A stretch of DNA of 64,000 bases from Pseudoalteromonas piratica (lineage in GTDB: Bacteria > Pseudomonadota > Gammaproteobacteria > Enterobacterales > Alteromonadaceae). The notes under the pieces were generated by a model that had not been told where the DNA came from, did not search any database, and saw nothing but the letters and a program-made list of their open reading frames with translations. The stretch covers positions 3,133,499 through 3,197,498 of the forward strand of contig NZ_CP009888.1 of NCBI RefSeq assembly GCF_000788395.1, given 5' to 3'. Made by a program: the position numbers and the translations under genes. Positions 26,674 to 36,601 of this stretch are shown here, one piece after another; the first letter of the stretch is position 1, and each line of letters starts with the position of its first letter.

Positions 26674-27330
26674 ATGACTCAAGATGAAATGAAAAAAGCA
26701 GCTGCATGGGCTGCACTCGAATACGTTGAAAAAGACAGCATTGTTGGTGTTGGAACAGGTTCAACGGTAAACCATTTTATTGATGCACTTGCGACGATGA
26801 AAGATGACATCCGCGGTGCCGTTTCGAGTTCTGAAGCCTCAACAGAAAAGCTAAAAGCGCTTGGTATTGAGATTTTCGAACTCAACAACGTTGATAGCTT
26901 AAGTGTGTATGTTGATGGCGCAGATGAAATCAACAAGCTTAATGAAATGATCAAAGGTGGTGGTGCAGCGCTGACTCGTGAAAAAATCGTGGCAGCAGTC
27001 GCTAAACAATTTGTTTGTATTGTTGATGAGACAAAGCTTGTCGATGTTCTTGGCAACTTCCCATTACCAGTTGAAGTGATTCCAATGGCGCGCAGTTATG
27101 TGGCTCGCGAATTAGTAGAACTTGGTGGTGACCCAGTTTACCGTGAGGGAGTTGTAACGGATAACGGCAACGTCATTTTAGATGTGCACAATATGCATAT
27201 CGACAATGCAAAACAGCTTGAAGAAAAAATAAATCAAATTGTTGGTGTAGTAACCAACGGTTTATTTGCCCATCGCGGCGCAAACACAGTGATTGTAGGC
27301 ACTCCACAAGGTCCTAAAACACTGAAGTAA
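26674..27330 (+). CDS. rpiA: Ribose-5-phosphate isomerase A
   Basis: 218 residues; interconverts ribose-5-phosphate and ribulose-5-phosphate. Motifs: [13 protein letters not shown] (phosphate loop), DGADEINKL (catalytic Asp region), [11 protein letters not shown] with the catalytic base, and DETKLVD. Full length for the family. It is 14 bases ahead of serA, an arrangement shared with many gammaproteobacteria. Confidence 0.96.
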   Translation: MTQDEMKKAAAWAALEYVEKDSIVGVGTGSTVNHFIDALATMKDDIRGAVSSSEASTEKLKALGIEIFELNNVDSLSVYVDGADEINKLNEMIKGGGAALTREKIVAAVAKQFVCIVDETKLVDVLGNFPLPVEVIPMARSYVARELVELGGDPVYREGVVTDNGNVILDVHNMHIDNAKQLEEKINQIVGVVTNGLFAHRGANTVIVGTPQGPKTLK

Positions 27331-27344
27331 ATTTAGGAAAGGTT

Positions 27345-28574
27345 ATGAGCAAGGTATCGTTAGCAAAAGACAAAATTAAAATTTTACTGCTTGAAGGCGT
27401 GCATCAAAGTGCCGTTGAAACACTTAAGCGTAATGGTTACACCAACATTGATTATGTTAAAACGTCCTTGCCTGAACCAGAACTCATTGAGCGTTTGCGC
27501 GATGCCCACTTTGTTGGCATTCGCTCTCGCACACACCTTACAGAAGCCGTACTTGAACAAGCGGATAAGCTTGTAGCCATCGGCTGCTTTTGTATTGGTA
27601 CAAACCAGGTTTCACTTGATGCGGCACAAAAATTTGGTATTCCAGTATTTAACGCACCATTTTCAAACACACGTTCAGTAGCAGAGCTAGTACTAGGTGA
27701 AATCCTATTGCTATTACGCGGTATTCCTGAGAAGAACGCCAAAGCGCACCGTGGTGAGTGGCAAAAATCAGCAGCGGGCTCATTTGAAGCGCGTGGTAAA
27801 ACACTTGGTATCATCGGTTATGGCCATATAGGTACGCAGCTGAGCATTATGGCCGAAAATATCGGTATGAAAGTCCAGTTCTTTGATATTGAAGATAAAC
27901 TTGTACTTGGTAATGCAACACAAGTTGCCAACCTAACCCAGCTATTACAAACCTCTGATGTAATCAGTCTGCATGTGCCTGAAACGGCACAAACCAAAAA
28001 TCTAATTGGCGCAGCCGAATTAGAAATCATGAAACAAGGTGCCATTTTAATCAATGCATCGCGCGGTACAGTTGTGGATATCGACGCGCTAGCAAGTAGC
28101 TTACAAGAAAAGAAAATTTCAGGTGCTGCTATTGATGTTTTCCCTGTTGAACCAAAAGGCAATAACGAAGAATTTGTATCGCCACTGCGTGAATTCGATA
28201 ATGTAATTTTAACGCCTCACATTGGTGGCTCAACTCAAGAAGCACAAGAAAATATTGGGGTAGAAGTTGCCGGAAAACTCGCTAAATATTCAGATAACGG
28301 TTCGACTGTTTCTGCAGTCAACTTCCCAGAAGTATCGCTACCTGAACTAGCTAAACGCAGCCGCTTATTGCACATTCACCACAACCGTCCGGGTGTGCTT
28401 ACGCAAATTAACCAAGCATTTACTCAGCATGGTATTAATATCGCGGCGCAATACTTACAAACCAATGAAAATATCGGTTATGTAGTAATCGACGTAGAAA
28501 CAGATCATTCTGAAGTGGCACTAAAAGAATTACGCGCAATTGATGGCACTATTCGCGCCCGTATTCTTCACTAA
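27345..28574 (+). CDS. serA: D-3-phosphoglycerate dehydrogenase
   Basis: First step of serine synthesis, 409 residues, one short of E. coli SerA. NAD-binding GIIGYGHIGTQLS, catalytic Arg in INASRGTVVD, Glu in DVFPVEP and His in LTPHIGGST. A C-terminal ACT domain (from about residue 335, RLLHIHHNRPGVL) should give feedback inhibition by serine. Ribosome site TAGGAAAGG lies just before the ATG. serB is also in this window, 4 kb away. Confidence 0.96.
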   Translation: MSKVSLAKDKIKILLLEGVHQSAVETLKRNGYTNIDYVKTSLPEPELIERLRDAHFVGIRSRTHLTEAVLEQADKLVAIGCFCIGTNQVSLDAAQKFGIPVFNAPFSNTRSVAELVLGEILLLLRGIPEKNAKAHRGEWQKSAAGSFEARGKTLGIIGYGHIGTQLSIMAENIGMKVQFFDIEDKLVLGNATQVANLTQLLQTSDVISLHVPETAQTKNLIGAAELEIMKQGAILINASRGTVVDIDALASSLQEKKISGAAIDVFPVEPKGNNEEFVSPLREFDNVILTPHIGGSTQEAQENIGVEVAGKLAKYSDNGSTVSAVNFPEVSLPELAKRSRLLHIHHNRPGVLTQINQAFTQHGINIAAQYLQTNENIGYVVIDVETDHSEVALKELRAIDGTIRARILH

Positions 28575-28591
28575 TTTCACGTAAACACAGC

Positions 28592-28619
28592 AAAAAAGCA
28601 GCTAAGAGCTGCTTTTTTT
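28592..28619. terminator. Terminator between serA and radA
   Basis: 12-bp stem AAAAAAGCAGCT / AGCTGCTTTTTT, AAG loop, long T tract; works for both convergent genes. Confidence 0.9.
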
Positions 28620-28646
28620 GTGCCTATTTAGTATCAATGAATGAAT

Positions 28647-30017
28647 TTAAAACAGCGCTTCCAGTGCTTGTGACAATGAACTGACACCAATCACTTCCAT
28701 GCCTTCAATGTCCTCTTTTGGTTTATTGGCAATCGGCACAATCGCGCGTTTAAAGCCATGTTTGGCCGCTTCTTTTAAACGTTCTACACCACTTGGTACA
28801 GGGCGAATTTCACCACCTAACCCCACTTCACCGAAAACTACAAGTTCTCGCGCCAATGACGCATTTTTAAAACTTGATACAAGTGCCGTGATCAAAGCTA
28901 AATCTGCGCTCGTCTCCGTTACTTTTACCCCACCAACCACATTAACAAACACATCCTGATCAGATACTTGTAGGCCACCATGTCGGTGCAACACTGCCAA
29001 TAGCATAGCAAGGCGATTTTGCTCTAAGCCAACAGTCACCCGTCTTGGATTACCAAGCTGGGAATAGTCCACCAGCGCTTGCACTTCAACAAGCAGTGGC
29101 CGCGTTCCCTCCCAAATAACCATCACAAGCGAGCCCGGCGTTTGTTCATCTGAACGGTTTAAGAAAATGGCCGATGGGTTACTGACTTCTTTTAAGCCCT
29201 GACCTGTCATTGCAAATACGCCCAATTCATTCACTGCACCAAAGCGGTTTTTGTTACCGCGCAGTGTTCTAAAGCGACTATCACTACTGCCTTCTAGTAA
29301 AATAGAACAGTCAATGCAGTGCTCTAACACTTTTGGACCTGCCAAAGTGCCATCTTTAGTTACATGACCAACCATGATAATAGCTACTTGGTTTTGTTTA
29401 GCAAAACGAGTTAAGTAAGCCGCACCTTCTCGCACCTGCGATACACTGCCCGGCGCCGATTGAATATCAGCCATGTGCATTACTTGAATTGAATCAATAA
29501 CCATAATCTGAGGTTTTTCACGCAAAGCTAACTGGCAAATCGTTTCTACATTGGTTTCTGCAAGTGTTTTTAGCTTATCCGTTGGTAGGCCTAAACGCTT
29601 TGCCCGCATTGCAACCTGCTGTAACGATTCTTCACCAGTAACATAAAGGGTATTCATGGTCTGTGCGAGTAAACACATCGTTTGCAATAATAAAGTACTT
29701 TTACCCGCCCCTGGTGAACCACCAATTAAGATTGCACTGCCTGGCACCACTCCACCACCCAGTACGCGATCAAATTCAGCAAAACCAGTGGTAAAACGCG
29801 GTAGCTGCTCTAAATTAACTTCATCAAGGGTTTGAACCTTTGCTTCAATAGCGCCAGCATAACCAGAAGTTGCAGCAACTCTAGGTGCTTGCTTAATTGA
29901 AGGCACGCGAAACTCAGTGACAGTATTCCATGCTTTACACTCGCCACATTGACCTTGCCATCGCGCGAATTCTGCGCCACACTCACTGCACACAAATGCT
30001 GTTTTATTTTTACCCAT
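28647..30017 (-). CDS. radA: DNA repair protein RadA
   Basis: 456-residue RecA-related ATPase that speeds branch migration during recombination. The N-terminal C4 zinc finger (CSECGAEF, CGECKAW) is followed by Walker A GGSPGAGKSTLL, Walker B IMVIDSIQVM, the RadA-specific KNRFG in LRGNKNRFGAVNE, and a C-terminal Lon-protease-like domain (RPVPSGVERLKEAAKHG). Full length. Also known as sms. Divergent from the PilZ gene. Confidence 0.96.
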   Translation of the reverse strand: MGKNKTAFVCSECGAEFARWQGQCGECKAWNTVTEFRVPSIKQAPRVAATSGYAGAIEAKVQTLDEVNLEQLPRFTTGFAEFDRVLGGGVVPGSAILIGGSPGAGKSTLLLQTMCLLAQTMNTLYVTGEESLQQVAMRAKRLGLPTDKLKTLAETNVETICQLALREKPQIMVIDSIQVMHMADIQSAPGSVSQVREGAAYLTRFAKQNQVAIIMVGHVTKDGTLAGPKVLEHCIDCSILLEGSSDSRFRTLRGNKNRFGAVNELGVFAMTGQGLKEVSNPSAIFLNRSDEQTPGSLVMVIWEGTRPLLVEVQALVDYSQLGNPRRVTVGLEQNRLAMLLAVLHRHGGLQVSDQDVFVNVVGGVKVTETSADLALITALVSSFKNASLARELVVFGEVGLGGEIRPVPSGVERLKEAAKHGFKRAIVPIANKPKEDIEGMEVIGVSSLSQALEALF

Positions 30018-30223
30018 AAAAACCGACTCTTATAAGTTTGAACGCAATTATCTCTTAGCTCGTACTGAATTAAATAAATTGCTAAGATACTGGTACACTA
30101 ATTGCTTTACTTATTTAATAGCGCTCAACCGCAAAAATGCGGCAAGCTAAAACAAAAATTGCCTGTTATCTTAACCTATTCACACAGGTAGAATAATAAA
30201 AAAATAAGGAACGCTTCTTTTTT

Positions 30224-32752
30224 ATGGCTGAAGATGTATTGATAAAGTATCAATCGCTTATTGAAGAACTTAAGCGCGACTTAGGCCGTCCAAATTTTGA
30301 TGCGATTTTTGCCAAGAAGACCAAGACATTAAGCAGCTCAGACCGATTTCTTGTAAAAATGGAGATGAATCGACTACTTCAGCCGATCAACCGTTTTATT
30401 GATTTACGCGGTCAAGTTACTGGCGAAGTACGTGCTTATACTTATAACGGCAAACAACACTTTATGGATGAAACGGCAATCAATGTATTTGAAGCAGGGA
30501 TCCGTCGCTATAAGCGTTACACCCTCGCCGTTTACGAAGCGGTAATGAATACCGAAAACAACCATAAAGTGATGCAACGAAAAGCACAGGAACGTGGCGA
30601 GCTCGCCCCACAACCTGTCGCAACCAAGTCACAAGAAGAAAAGCCCACTATCAATTGGGTATCGTTCGCTTCCTACGAATCGCGTTCAGAAGAACGCATG
30701 AATTACTCTATTAAAGTTAAGCTGTTTTTAAACTCTGGCAGTGAAGTGGAAGCTTCAACCTCAGATATTTCTGTTAGTGGCTGTAAAGTAAAGTTATATT
30801 CTCGCTACCAACTCGCCAAAGGCGAAAGCCTAAGGATGCGCCTAGTCGGGTTAGAACAAGACTTTGAAATGGGCATTAAAAACGGGCTTGAGTACGAAGT
30901 CGTTGCCGTTGAGAAAATCAATGCAGAACACAACTATGTGCGTATGAAACGCACTTTTAATGACGAAAATAAAACCATTGATGAGTTTTTAAAAAGCTTT
31001 ATTCATGGCAATAAACGTCGTTACAAAGTGAATTTAGATAACACGCTCGATGCAGTAATTGTTAAAGGATATGAGCAGTATTACTTACCTCGCGTGTCAT
31101 CACTTTTTATCTTCTTAAGTGCAAAAGATGCGCGTATTTCACCGTCTTTGGTACTAACCAATGAAAACAACCTGAATGTGGCACGTTATTTTAATGATGA
31201 AAACCGCAACTCAGTGCTACCTCAAATATTGAATCCATCGCGAGTTAACCAGCTTCAACAATCACCTGGCGATGTAAAGCAGCTAAACCTCTTTTGTTTT
31301 ACGCATAGTAACAACGGTAAGTTATTCTTTTATTCTGCCAGTGAGTTAGAACTCAACAACACGCCTAATTTACGAAATTTGTACTGGGGTTTTGCTAGCC
31401 AAAAGCCAAGCTTCCGTATTTTTAATGTCCAGCTAATGCCCTGTTCAAGCGAAGATAGTTTTATACCTTTATCACTTCCTGATAGTGCAAGTAGTGAAGT
31501 AGCAAAACTTAATAAGCCTCCCTCACCGCGTGTTCAAGGCATTGTAAAAGACGCTAAATATTTATTACTTATTACAGATATAACAAGTATATCTTCGACA
31601 GAACAGTTTAAGAAAATTAGCTTTGATAAAAGCCATGTTAATCACTTAAAACAATATGGCCATCAGAAACTTCGCAGTTATCCGAGCCTTGAATTTGTCG
31701 CTCTCGATTATATTAATTTGCGCAATGAAACACGCTATTTGTATAAAACACCAATTCAGTTAGAGCAAGAAGAAAAAGGCGAAATAATCGGTCATACATT
31801 GGATTTTTCAGTCAATGGGTTACAAATTGAATTAGCATCTCCGACTGACTATGAAAAAGGCGACCTATTGCTTGTCGCATTTCCTGAGCTACAAAAACTG
31901 TCAAAGAAATATCAGCTAAACAAACTTCCTTACGAAGTAATGGCTGTTAGTAAAACAAAAACAATTGTTAATTTGCGCAGTTACAAACCGACAGCGGATA
32001 CTGATCATCAAGGTACTCGCTTTTTTAATCAGTTAATTGCTAATAACAAATCAAAATTAGTTGCATCAGAAGAATCACCAAAAACCCCAGGGCTTTCTAC
32101 TGCCCTGCGTAATATGGTGACCAAAAATGTCTGCCAATTCCCATTTTATTTGCACAAACGCGGGGCGCATATAAAAGTAGGTGCAATTGCTAAAGGAGTG
32201 TATCCAAATACCTTCCATTTACTATTGAGTCATATCGCAGGTTTGGTTAATCAATTTGATTTTAAACAGCTCATTAAACACGATGCTTTTGAAAGCATGA
32301 TCGCAATGCCGCTCAAAGAGATGGCGCGCCATGATGCACCATTACAGTTCGATTTATATATACGACTGCAACCTAAAGAGCGCAATATGGAAAACGCGTT
32401 TATAAGTGAACTGCTCAATAGTAAAGAAGTAAGTGACCGTAGTAACTTTGTCAAAGCAAGCGTTGCTGAAGACTTATTTTTTGCTTTTAGATTATATATT
32501 TCAAGAACAGGTCGTCCAGATACAGACTACATATCTAAAGAATTAAGCTACATCAGCCAATATGCACAGCATAAAGCAAAAGATTTAGAAGAAGAGTTGT
32601 GGTCGGTTATTGGCGTTGGCGATGCGGTAGACATCACCCAAGAGGTGTTAACGCGCTACGCCATAGCGCCAGAAGTTCAGACAAACCTAACTAAACGCAA
32701 AGCACTTTGGTCTAAAACAGCGCAGTATCAATTAAGTAACTTATTTGAGTAA
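30224..32752 (+). CDS. Large protein with two c-di-GMP-binding PilZ domains
   Basis: 842 residues, soluble. A helical N-terminal part (1-145) precedes a first PilZ domain with R154xxxR158 (RSEER) and DISVSG. A middle region of unknown fold follows, then a second PilZ domain with R500xxxR504 (RNETR) and DFSVNG. Both carry the complete RxxxR plus DxSxxG set needed to bind c-di-GMP. The C-terminal 230 residues are of unknown fold. AAGGAA lies upstream of the ATG. It is a likely effector for the GGDEF enzymes in the window, though nothing in the sequence ties it to them specifically. Output function unknown. Confidence 0.9.
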   Translation: MAEDVLIKYQSLIEELKRDLGRPNFDAIFAKKTKTLSSSDRFLVKMEMNRLLQPINRFIDLRGQVTGEVRAYTYNGKQHFMDETAINVFEAGIRRYKRYTLAVYEAVMNTENNHKVMQRKAQERGELAPQPVATKSQEEKPTINWVSFASYESRSEERMNYSIKVKLFLNSGSEVEASTSDISVSGCKVKLYSRYQLAKGESLRMRLVGLEQDFEMGIKNGLEYEVVAVEKINAEHNYVRMKRTFNDENKTIDEFLKSFIHGNKRRYKVNLDNTLDAVIVKGYEQYYLPRVSSLFIFLSAKDARISPSLVLTNENNLNVARYFNDENRNSVLPQILNPSRVNQLQQSPGDVKQLNLFCFTHSNNGKLFFYSASELELNNTPNLRNLYWGFASQKPSFRIFNVQLMPCSSEDSFIPLSLPDSASSEVAKLNKPPSPRVQGIVKDAKYLLLITDITSISSTEQFKKISFDKSHVNHLKQYGHQKLRSYPSLEFVALDYINLRNETRYLYKTPIQLEQEEKGEIIGHTLDFSVNGLQIELASPTDYEKGDLLLVAFPELQKLSKKYQLNKLPYEVMAVSKTKTIVNLRSYKPTADTDHQGTRFFNQLIANNKSKLVASEESPKTPGLSTALRNMVTKNVCQFPFYLHKRGAHIKVGAIAKGVYPNTFHLLLSHIAGLVNQFDFKQLIKHDAFESMIAMPLKEMARHDAPLQFDLYIRLQPKERNMENAFISELLNSKEVSDRSNFVKASVAEDLFFAFRLYISRTGRPDTDYISKELSYISQYAQHKAKDLEEELWSVIGVGDAVDITQEVLTRYAIAPEVQTNLTKRKALWSKTAQYQLSNLFE

Positions 32753-32777
32753 CGTTTGACCTGCCACGTGTAAAACT

Positions 32778-32808
32778 CAGCCTGAATAAATGTTACTCAT
32801 TCAGGCTG
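32778..32808. terminator. Bidirectional terminator between the PilZ gene and serB
   Basis: 10-bp stem CAGCCTGAAT / ATTCAGGCTG with an 11-base loop, flanked by T- and A-rich sequence. The loop is long and T tracts are short, so efficiency may be modest. Confidence 0.65.
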
Positions 32809-32820
32809 TATTCCATTTAA

Positions 32821-33795
32821 CTACTCAGGCAAACTAATAAAATAAAGTACCTGTAAAAGGCTGCCAAAATTAATCGCCACATCAGCACTTTGAGCCACAA
32901 GTGGCTTACCATGAACTGCTACACCAAGACCGCTGGCTGCCATCATCACTAAATCGTTAGCGCCATCACCCATTGCCATCGTTTGTGACTTATCAATATT
33001 AAGTTGTTCAGCATACTGAGTTAAAAAACGTGCTTTCTCATCAGCATCAACTATGGTTCCAAGTACCTTTCCAGTCAGCTCAACACCATTGTCTTCTAGG
33101 GTATTTGCGTGAATCGCATCAAGTTCAAGCAAGGTTTGTACTCGCTGCGCAAAAGGCACAAAACCTCCCGATGCAATCGCCAACGTCCAGCCTTTTGCTT
33201 TTAGGTGCTGGCATAGCGCCTTGACACCAGGCATTAAAGGCAGATTATCTTTAAGCTGCGCCATTAGCTCAAGCGACACACCTTCTAGCTTGGCAACACG
33301 CTTTCGCAGACTTTCAGAAAAAGGCAACGCTCCTTGCATTGCTTGGCGCGTTACACTCGCAACTTCTTCATAGACATTGGCTAATCGAGCAATTTCATCA
33401 ATACACTCAATTTGTATGGCTGTTGAATCCATATCCATTACAAGTAAGCCAGGTTGGTTTATGTTTGGCGCTTTAGCAAAAACATTAACTTCCAGTGCTT
33501 CATTTGGAGACAAATACTCTTGAAGCACTTGTTTGGTTTTATCTAGCTCTTCACTGACCTGCAGAACCAGCGCACTTGGTAATTCTGGGTGCACAGATAA
33601 CTTAGCCGCCTTCGATACTGGTAAGCTTTTTAATAGCGCTAACAACCCCTCATTCAGTGCAAGTTCTGAGTGAGTGGTTGACAGTAACACATAACAACTC
33701 GCGTTATTTTGATTATTAATTTCAGCAACTTCGTGCCATTTATTGGTGTGAATATTCGAGAAAAATTGCTCAAACTGCGCCATACTTTCAAACAT
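32821..33795 (-). CDS. serB: Phosphoserine phosphatase
   Basis: Last step of serine synthesis; HAD hydrolase of 324 residues (E. coli 322). The N-terminal ACT-like part is followed by the catalytic motif DMDSTAIQIECIDEIA, the motif II serine in AIASGGFVPFA and MGDGANDLVMM. The frame stays open for another 42 codons, but ATG 33795 has AAGAGAG seven bases upstream, gives the family length and avoids overlapping the divergent smp gene. Confidence 0.93.
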   Translation of the reverse strand: MFESMAQFEQFFSNIHTNKWHEVAEINNQNNASCYVLLSTTHSELALNEGLLALLKSLPVSKAAKLSVHPELPSALVLQVSEELDKTKQVLQEYLSPNEALEVNVFAKAPNINQPGLLVMDMDSTAIQIECIDEIARLANVYEEVASVTRQAMQGALPFSESLRKRVAKLEGVSLELMAQLKDNLPLMPGVKALCQHLKAKGWTLAIASGGFVPFAQRVQTLLELDAIHANTLEDNGVELTGKVLGTIVDADEKARFLTQYAEQLNIDKSQTMAMGDGANDLVMMAASGLGVAVHGKPLVAQSADVAINFGSLLQVLYFISLPE

Positions 33796-33878
33796 CAGCG
33801 ACTCTCTTACAGCTAGACTTTTGTGTTGTTGCAATTTAACCAAGAAAACAGCACACTGTCCAAAAGGCATTGAGCAAT

Positions 33879-34496
33879 ATGAAAAAAAACCAAGACCGTA
33901 ACCCGGCTTTCGCCTCCACATATCAACGCATATCGCGCTTAATGATTGCTGCGATATGCCTCGTTGCGCTTACTCATATTGGTTTTAATACTAGCTTTAA
34001 AGGCCATCAGATACTTGAACAGCAAAGCAAAACAACGGCTCAAGGTCTCGCTAAACAACTTGCACTCGGTGCCCGAACTGCCATCAAAGAGCAAGATAAA
34101 AAATCACTTTCACAACTGGTCAATAATTTTGCCCAAGATGAATTTATTCAAACTGCAGCTATATTCGATAAGTACGGCAATTTGCTGGTACAAAGTAATT
34201 TTGCAGCGTCATACCAAGATTTATTAAAGACACCCAGTGCTTTACCTGGGCTTTCTAAGCTTGCCACACCAGTTATAAGTGATGTGTTTGTTCAAGGTAA
34301 ACGGGTGGGTTTTGTCAGGCTAACCTATACCTTTCCAGCGGCTATCCGCGAAGCTCACGATTACCTTCACGAAGTCAGTAAACAAATCGCCCTTATGTTG
34401 ATCTTAAGTGTAATACTTACCTGGGTCTTAGCACGCAAGATCAAGCGTTGGCAGGTTAAACGCTATATCCGTAACGCCGAGCAAGAAGAGGCATAA
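33879..34496 (+). CDS. smp: Smp/YtjB family membrane protein
   Basis: 205 residues with a membrane segment near residues 22-38 and a second at about 170-188, enclosing a periplasmic region of about 130 residues; basic C terminus (RKIKRWQVKRYIRN). Similar in layout and sequence to E. coli Smp (YtjB/AhpA), which is likewise divergent from serB. Function unknown; the periplasmic part with AIFDKYGNLLVQSN resembles a degenerate PAS/CACHE-like fold (inference). ATG 33879 is chosen over TTG 33870. The last 34 bases overlap the 3' end of the TatD-family gene on the other strand. Confidence 0.8.
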   Translation: MKKNQDRNPAFASTYQRISRLMIAAICLVALTHIGFNTSFKGHQILEQQSKTTAQGLAKQLALGARTAIKEQDKKSLSQLVNNFAQDEFIQTAAIFDKYGNLLVQSNFAASYQDLLKTPSALPGLSKLATPVISDVFVQGKRVGFVRLTYTFPAAIREAHDYLHEVSKQIALMLILSVILTWVLARKIKRWQVKRYIRNAEQEEA

Positions 34497-35242
34497 AGCT
34501 GTTCGGCAAGAAGCTGTCGCGCACTTTGCGTTTCAACACCTTTCAATTCACACAGAGCATCAAACACTCGAATAATTTGCGCAGGCACATTGCGTTCCCC
34601 CTGATAACCAGAAAGCGGCATTGATGGTGCATCGGTTTCAAGCACTAGGTGTTCAGCCGGTAAGTTGGCTATCACATTGCGCGTTTTCTCGGCACGCGAG
34701 TAAGTAATTGTACCGCCTACCCCCAATTTAAAGCCCTGCTCAATGTAGTAATTAGCCACCTGCGCAGAACCACTGAAAGCATGAATAATGCCGCCACATT
34801 TTGGTTTGAGTGTTTTAAATGATTCGGCTATTAAATCATGACTTTTTCGGTGATGCACCACCAGCGGCAGTGACAACTGATTCGCAAGCTCAATATGCTG
34901 TATAAAAAGTTGCTGTTGGTAATCGAGCTTTTCGATACTGCGGTCGATACCGCACTCACCGATTGCCACCAAGAATTCGCGATGAGTATTTGCAAGTGTG
35001 GCAAGGCGTTCAAAGTCACCCTGTTGATGCTCATTAAAAAAATAAGGGTGTAATCCAAGAGCTTTGTAAAACGTAATGCCTTGGGTATTTTCAAAGGAAA
35101 GTAGCTTGGCGCTTTGTGCAAGTGTTACGCCCGGTACCAGTATATGCGACACATTGAAGTGCGCCGCATCTGCTAACACCTTGTCACGGTCATTTTCAAA
35201 CTCATCAAAGTCGATATGACAGTGCGTATCAAAAAACGTCAT
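34463..35242 (-). CDS. TatD-family metal-dependent hydrolase/DNase (YjjV-like)
   Basis: 259-residue TIM-barrel hydrolase. Metal ligands are visible in DTHCHID (start), GECGID, HHRKSHD, HAFSGS and ETDAPSMP. The family includes TatD and YcfH; the short insert pattern is closer to YjjV, but I would not insist. It may act as a 3'-5' exonuclease or on small phosphoesters. One base separates it from the upstream pdxH, so the two are probably cotranscribed. Confidence 0.87.
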   Translation of the reverse strand: MTFFDTHCHIDFDEFENDRDKVLADAAHFNVSHILVPGVTLAQSAKLLSFENTQGITFYKALGLHPYFFNEHQQGDFERLATLANTHREFLVAIGECGIDRSIEKLDYQQQLFIQHIELANQLSLPLVVHHRKSHDLIAESFKTLKPKCGGIIHAFSGSAQVANYYIEQGFKLGVGGTITYSRAEKTRNVIANLPAEHLVLETDAPSMPLSGYQGERNVPAQIIRVFDALCELKGVETQSARQLLAEQLYASSCSALRI

Positions 35243-35243
35243 A

Positions 35244-35879
35244 CTATGGATTTAAGCGCTGCTTAGTCCACACGCCATCTTCAAGTTTATACATAAAGCG
35301 GTCGTGTAATCGGTTTGCACCACCTTGCCAAAACTCAATTTGATGCGGTTCAATGCAGTAACCACCCCAAAACGACGGCAATGGCACTTCACCTTCACTA
35401 AACTTATTTTTAATTTGCTGGAATTTTTCCATCAGCACTTTACGTGATGATACCGGGCGACTTTGCGCCGATGCCCACGCTGCAAGTTGGCTCTCTTTAG
35501 GACGCGATAAAAAGTACTTAGTCACCGCCAAATTTGATAATGGCTTCGCCGTGCCATAAACAATCACCTGACGCTCCAAGCTGTGCCATGGAAAATGTAA
35601 GCTCACTTTATTATTACCCGCAATTTCCTGAGCCTTGCGTGACTCTGTATTAGTAAAAAAGACAAACCCATTTGGATTTACATCCTTTAATAACACAATG
35701 CGCTGTGACGGCTGCCCATTGCCATCTACTGTTGCCACAACCATGGCTGTTGGGTCATCCAGTTTAGCGTCTACCGCTAATTGCAACCAAGACTCAAACT
35801 GCTCAATTGGGTTGTCTAATAGCTTCTCTTCAGACAAACCATCCTTTAAATACTCACGGCGAATATCATCAATTTTCAT
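35244..35879 (-). CDS. pdxH: Pyridoxamine 5'-phosphate oxidase
   Basis: FMN-dependent oxidase that makes PLP from pyridoxine/pyridoxamine phosphate; 211 residues. N-terminal [14 protein letters not shown]-binding [10 protein letters not shown] and [13 protein letters not shown], and the C-terminal [11 protein letters not shown] and RLNP are conserved. I take ATG 35879, with GGAA six bases upstream; ATG 35882 or TTG 35891 would also be in frame. PLP made here serves hemL and other enzymes. Confidence 0.94.
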   Translation of the reverse strand: MKIDDIRREYLKDGLSEEKLLDNPIEQFESWLQLAVDAKLDDPTAMVVATVDGNGQPSQRIVLLKDVNPNGFVFFTNTESRKAQEIAGNNKVSLHFPWHSLERQVIVYGTAKPLSNLAVTKYFLSRPKESQLAAWASAQSRPVSSRKVLMEKFQQIKNKFSEGEVPLPSFWGGYCIEPHQIEFWQGGANRLHDRFMYKLEDGVWTKQRLNP

Positions 35880-36110
35880 CATCTTTTCCAAAAGATATTG
35901 TATAAGCTTATGGTAAACAGATACGTGTGAAATACCAATAAAGATTGGTTATATAGTTGATTTAAAATAAAGGGTTGGGGGTTAGATTTTAGTTTTGAAT
36001 ATTTGAATCAATCTTAGCAGCGGGTGAGTCTTACAGCTCGACTACCGCAGTCTCTAACGACGCCCAAAAGTAAATTCAAAACTGAAGCTGCTTCTTGGCA
36101 AAATACAATA

Positions 36111-36143
36111 ATCAAAAACCAATGTTTTTGCTGACATTGGTTT
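36111..36143 (-). terminator. Terminator after the TonB-domain gene
   Basis: 10-bp perfect stem AAACCAATGT / ACATTGGTTT with an 8-base loop; on the minus strand it runs into TTTGATT. About 20 bases after the stop. Confidence 0.75.
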
Positions 36144-36163
36144 AATTTATTACATCAAAATTC

Positions 36164-36601
36164 TTAGACACTGCATCGATATTGTGACTGTTTAAGGCAA
36201 ATTGCTTCAGCCTCTTCAACTGAGTTACCACCTAAGCAAAAGTCGAGGCGAATTAATTTCTCTTCAGCGACAGGGTTACCATTTTTAGCTTGCACCCAAT
36301 TCCACTTTCTAATAATTTTCTTACTTGGTCTGTAAATCACTTTTTCGGGAACGCTTTGGATAAGTTCAACAGAGTCTGTTTTGCCTTCGTCATTTACAAC
36401 CACCTTAAAAATCCCACAACCCGCGATGCCTTTTTTCGCTAATGATATTGGGTATTTTGGTGTTACTTGTTTTTTCCTAACCCAGTTAGCTTTTTCTTCA
36501 GTCGGTTGTAAATGTGTCAACTTCACGTCGCCAAAGAGTGATTGAGCACTAACAGTAAAACATTGCAAAGACAATACGATTAATAAAACCACTTTTCTCA
36601 T
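36164..36601 (-). CDS. Secreted TonB C-terminal domain protein
   Basis: 145 residues. A cleavable signal peptide (MRKVVLLIVLSLQCFTVSAQ) leads directly to a TonB/TolA C-terminal-like domain: KYPISLAKKGIAGCGIFKVVV and SKKIIRKWNWVQAKNG. There is no membrane anchor and no Pro-rich spacer, so it cannot energise receptors in the way TonB does. It has four cysteines in the mature part that could form disulfides. Free periplasmic TonB-domain proteins of this kind are common in Alteromonadales and uncharacterised. Monocistronic. Confidence 0.8.
   Translation of the reverse strand: MRKVVLLIVLSLQCFTVSAQSLFGDVKLTHLQPTEEKANWVRKKQVTPKYPISLAKKGIAGCGIFKVVVNDEGKTDSVELIQSVPEKVIYRPSKKIIRKWNWVQAKNGNPVAEEKLIRLDFCLGGNSVEEAEAICLKQSQYRCSV

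Noticed and set aside
27452..28162. Antisense frames of 114-120 codons opposite serA
   Set aside because: serA is a clear full-length gene on the plus strand; these have typical antisense composition.
33796..33921. Longer SerB reading frame with 42 extra N-terminal residues
   Set aside because: It exceeds the family length, overlaps the divergent smp gene, and ATG 33795 has AAGAGAG in position.
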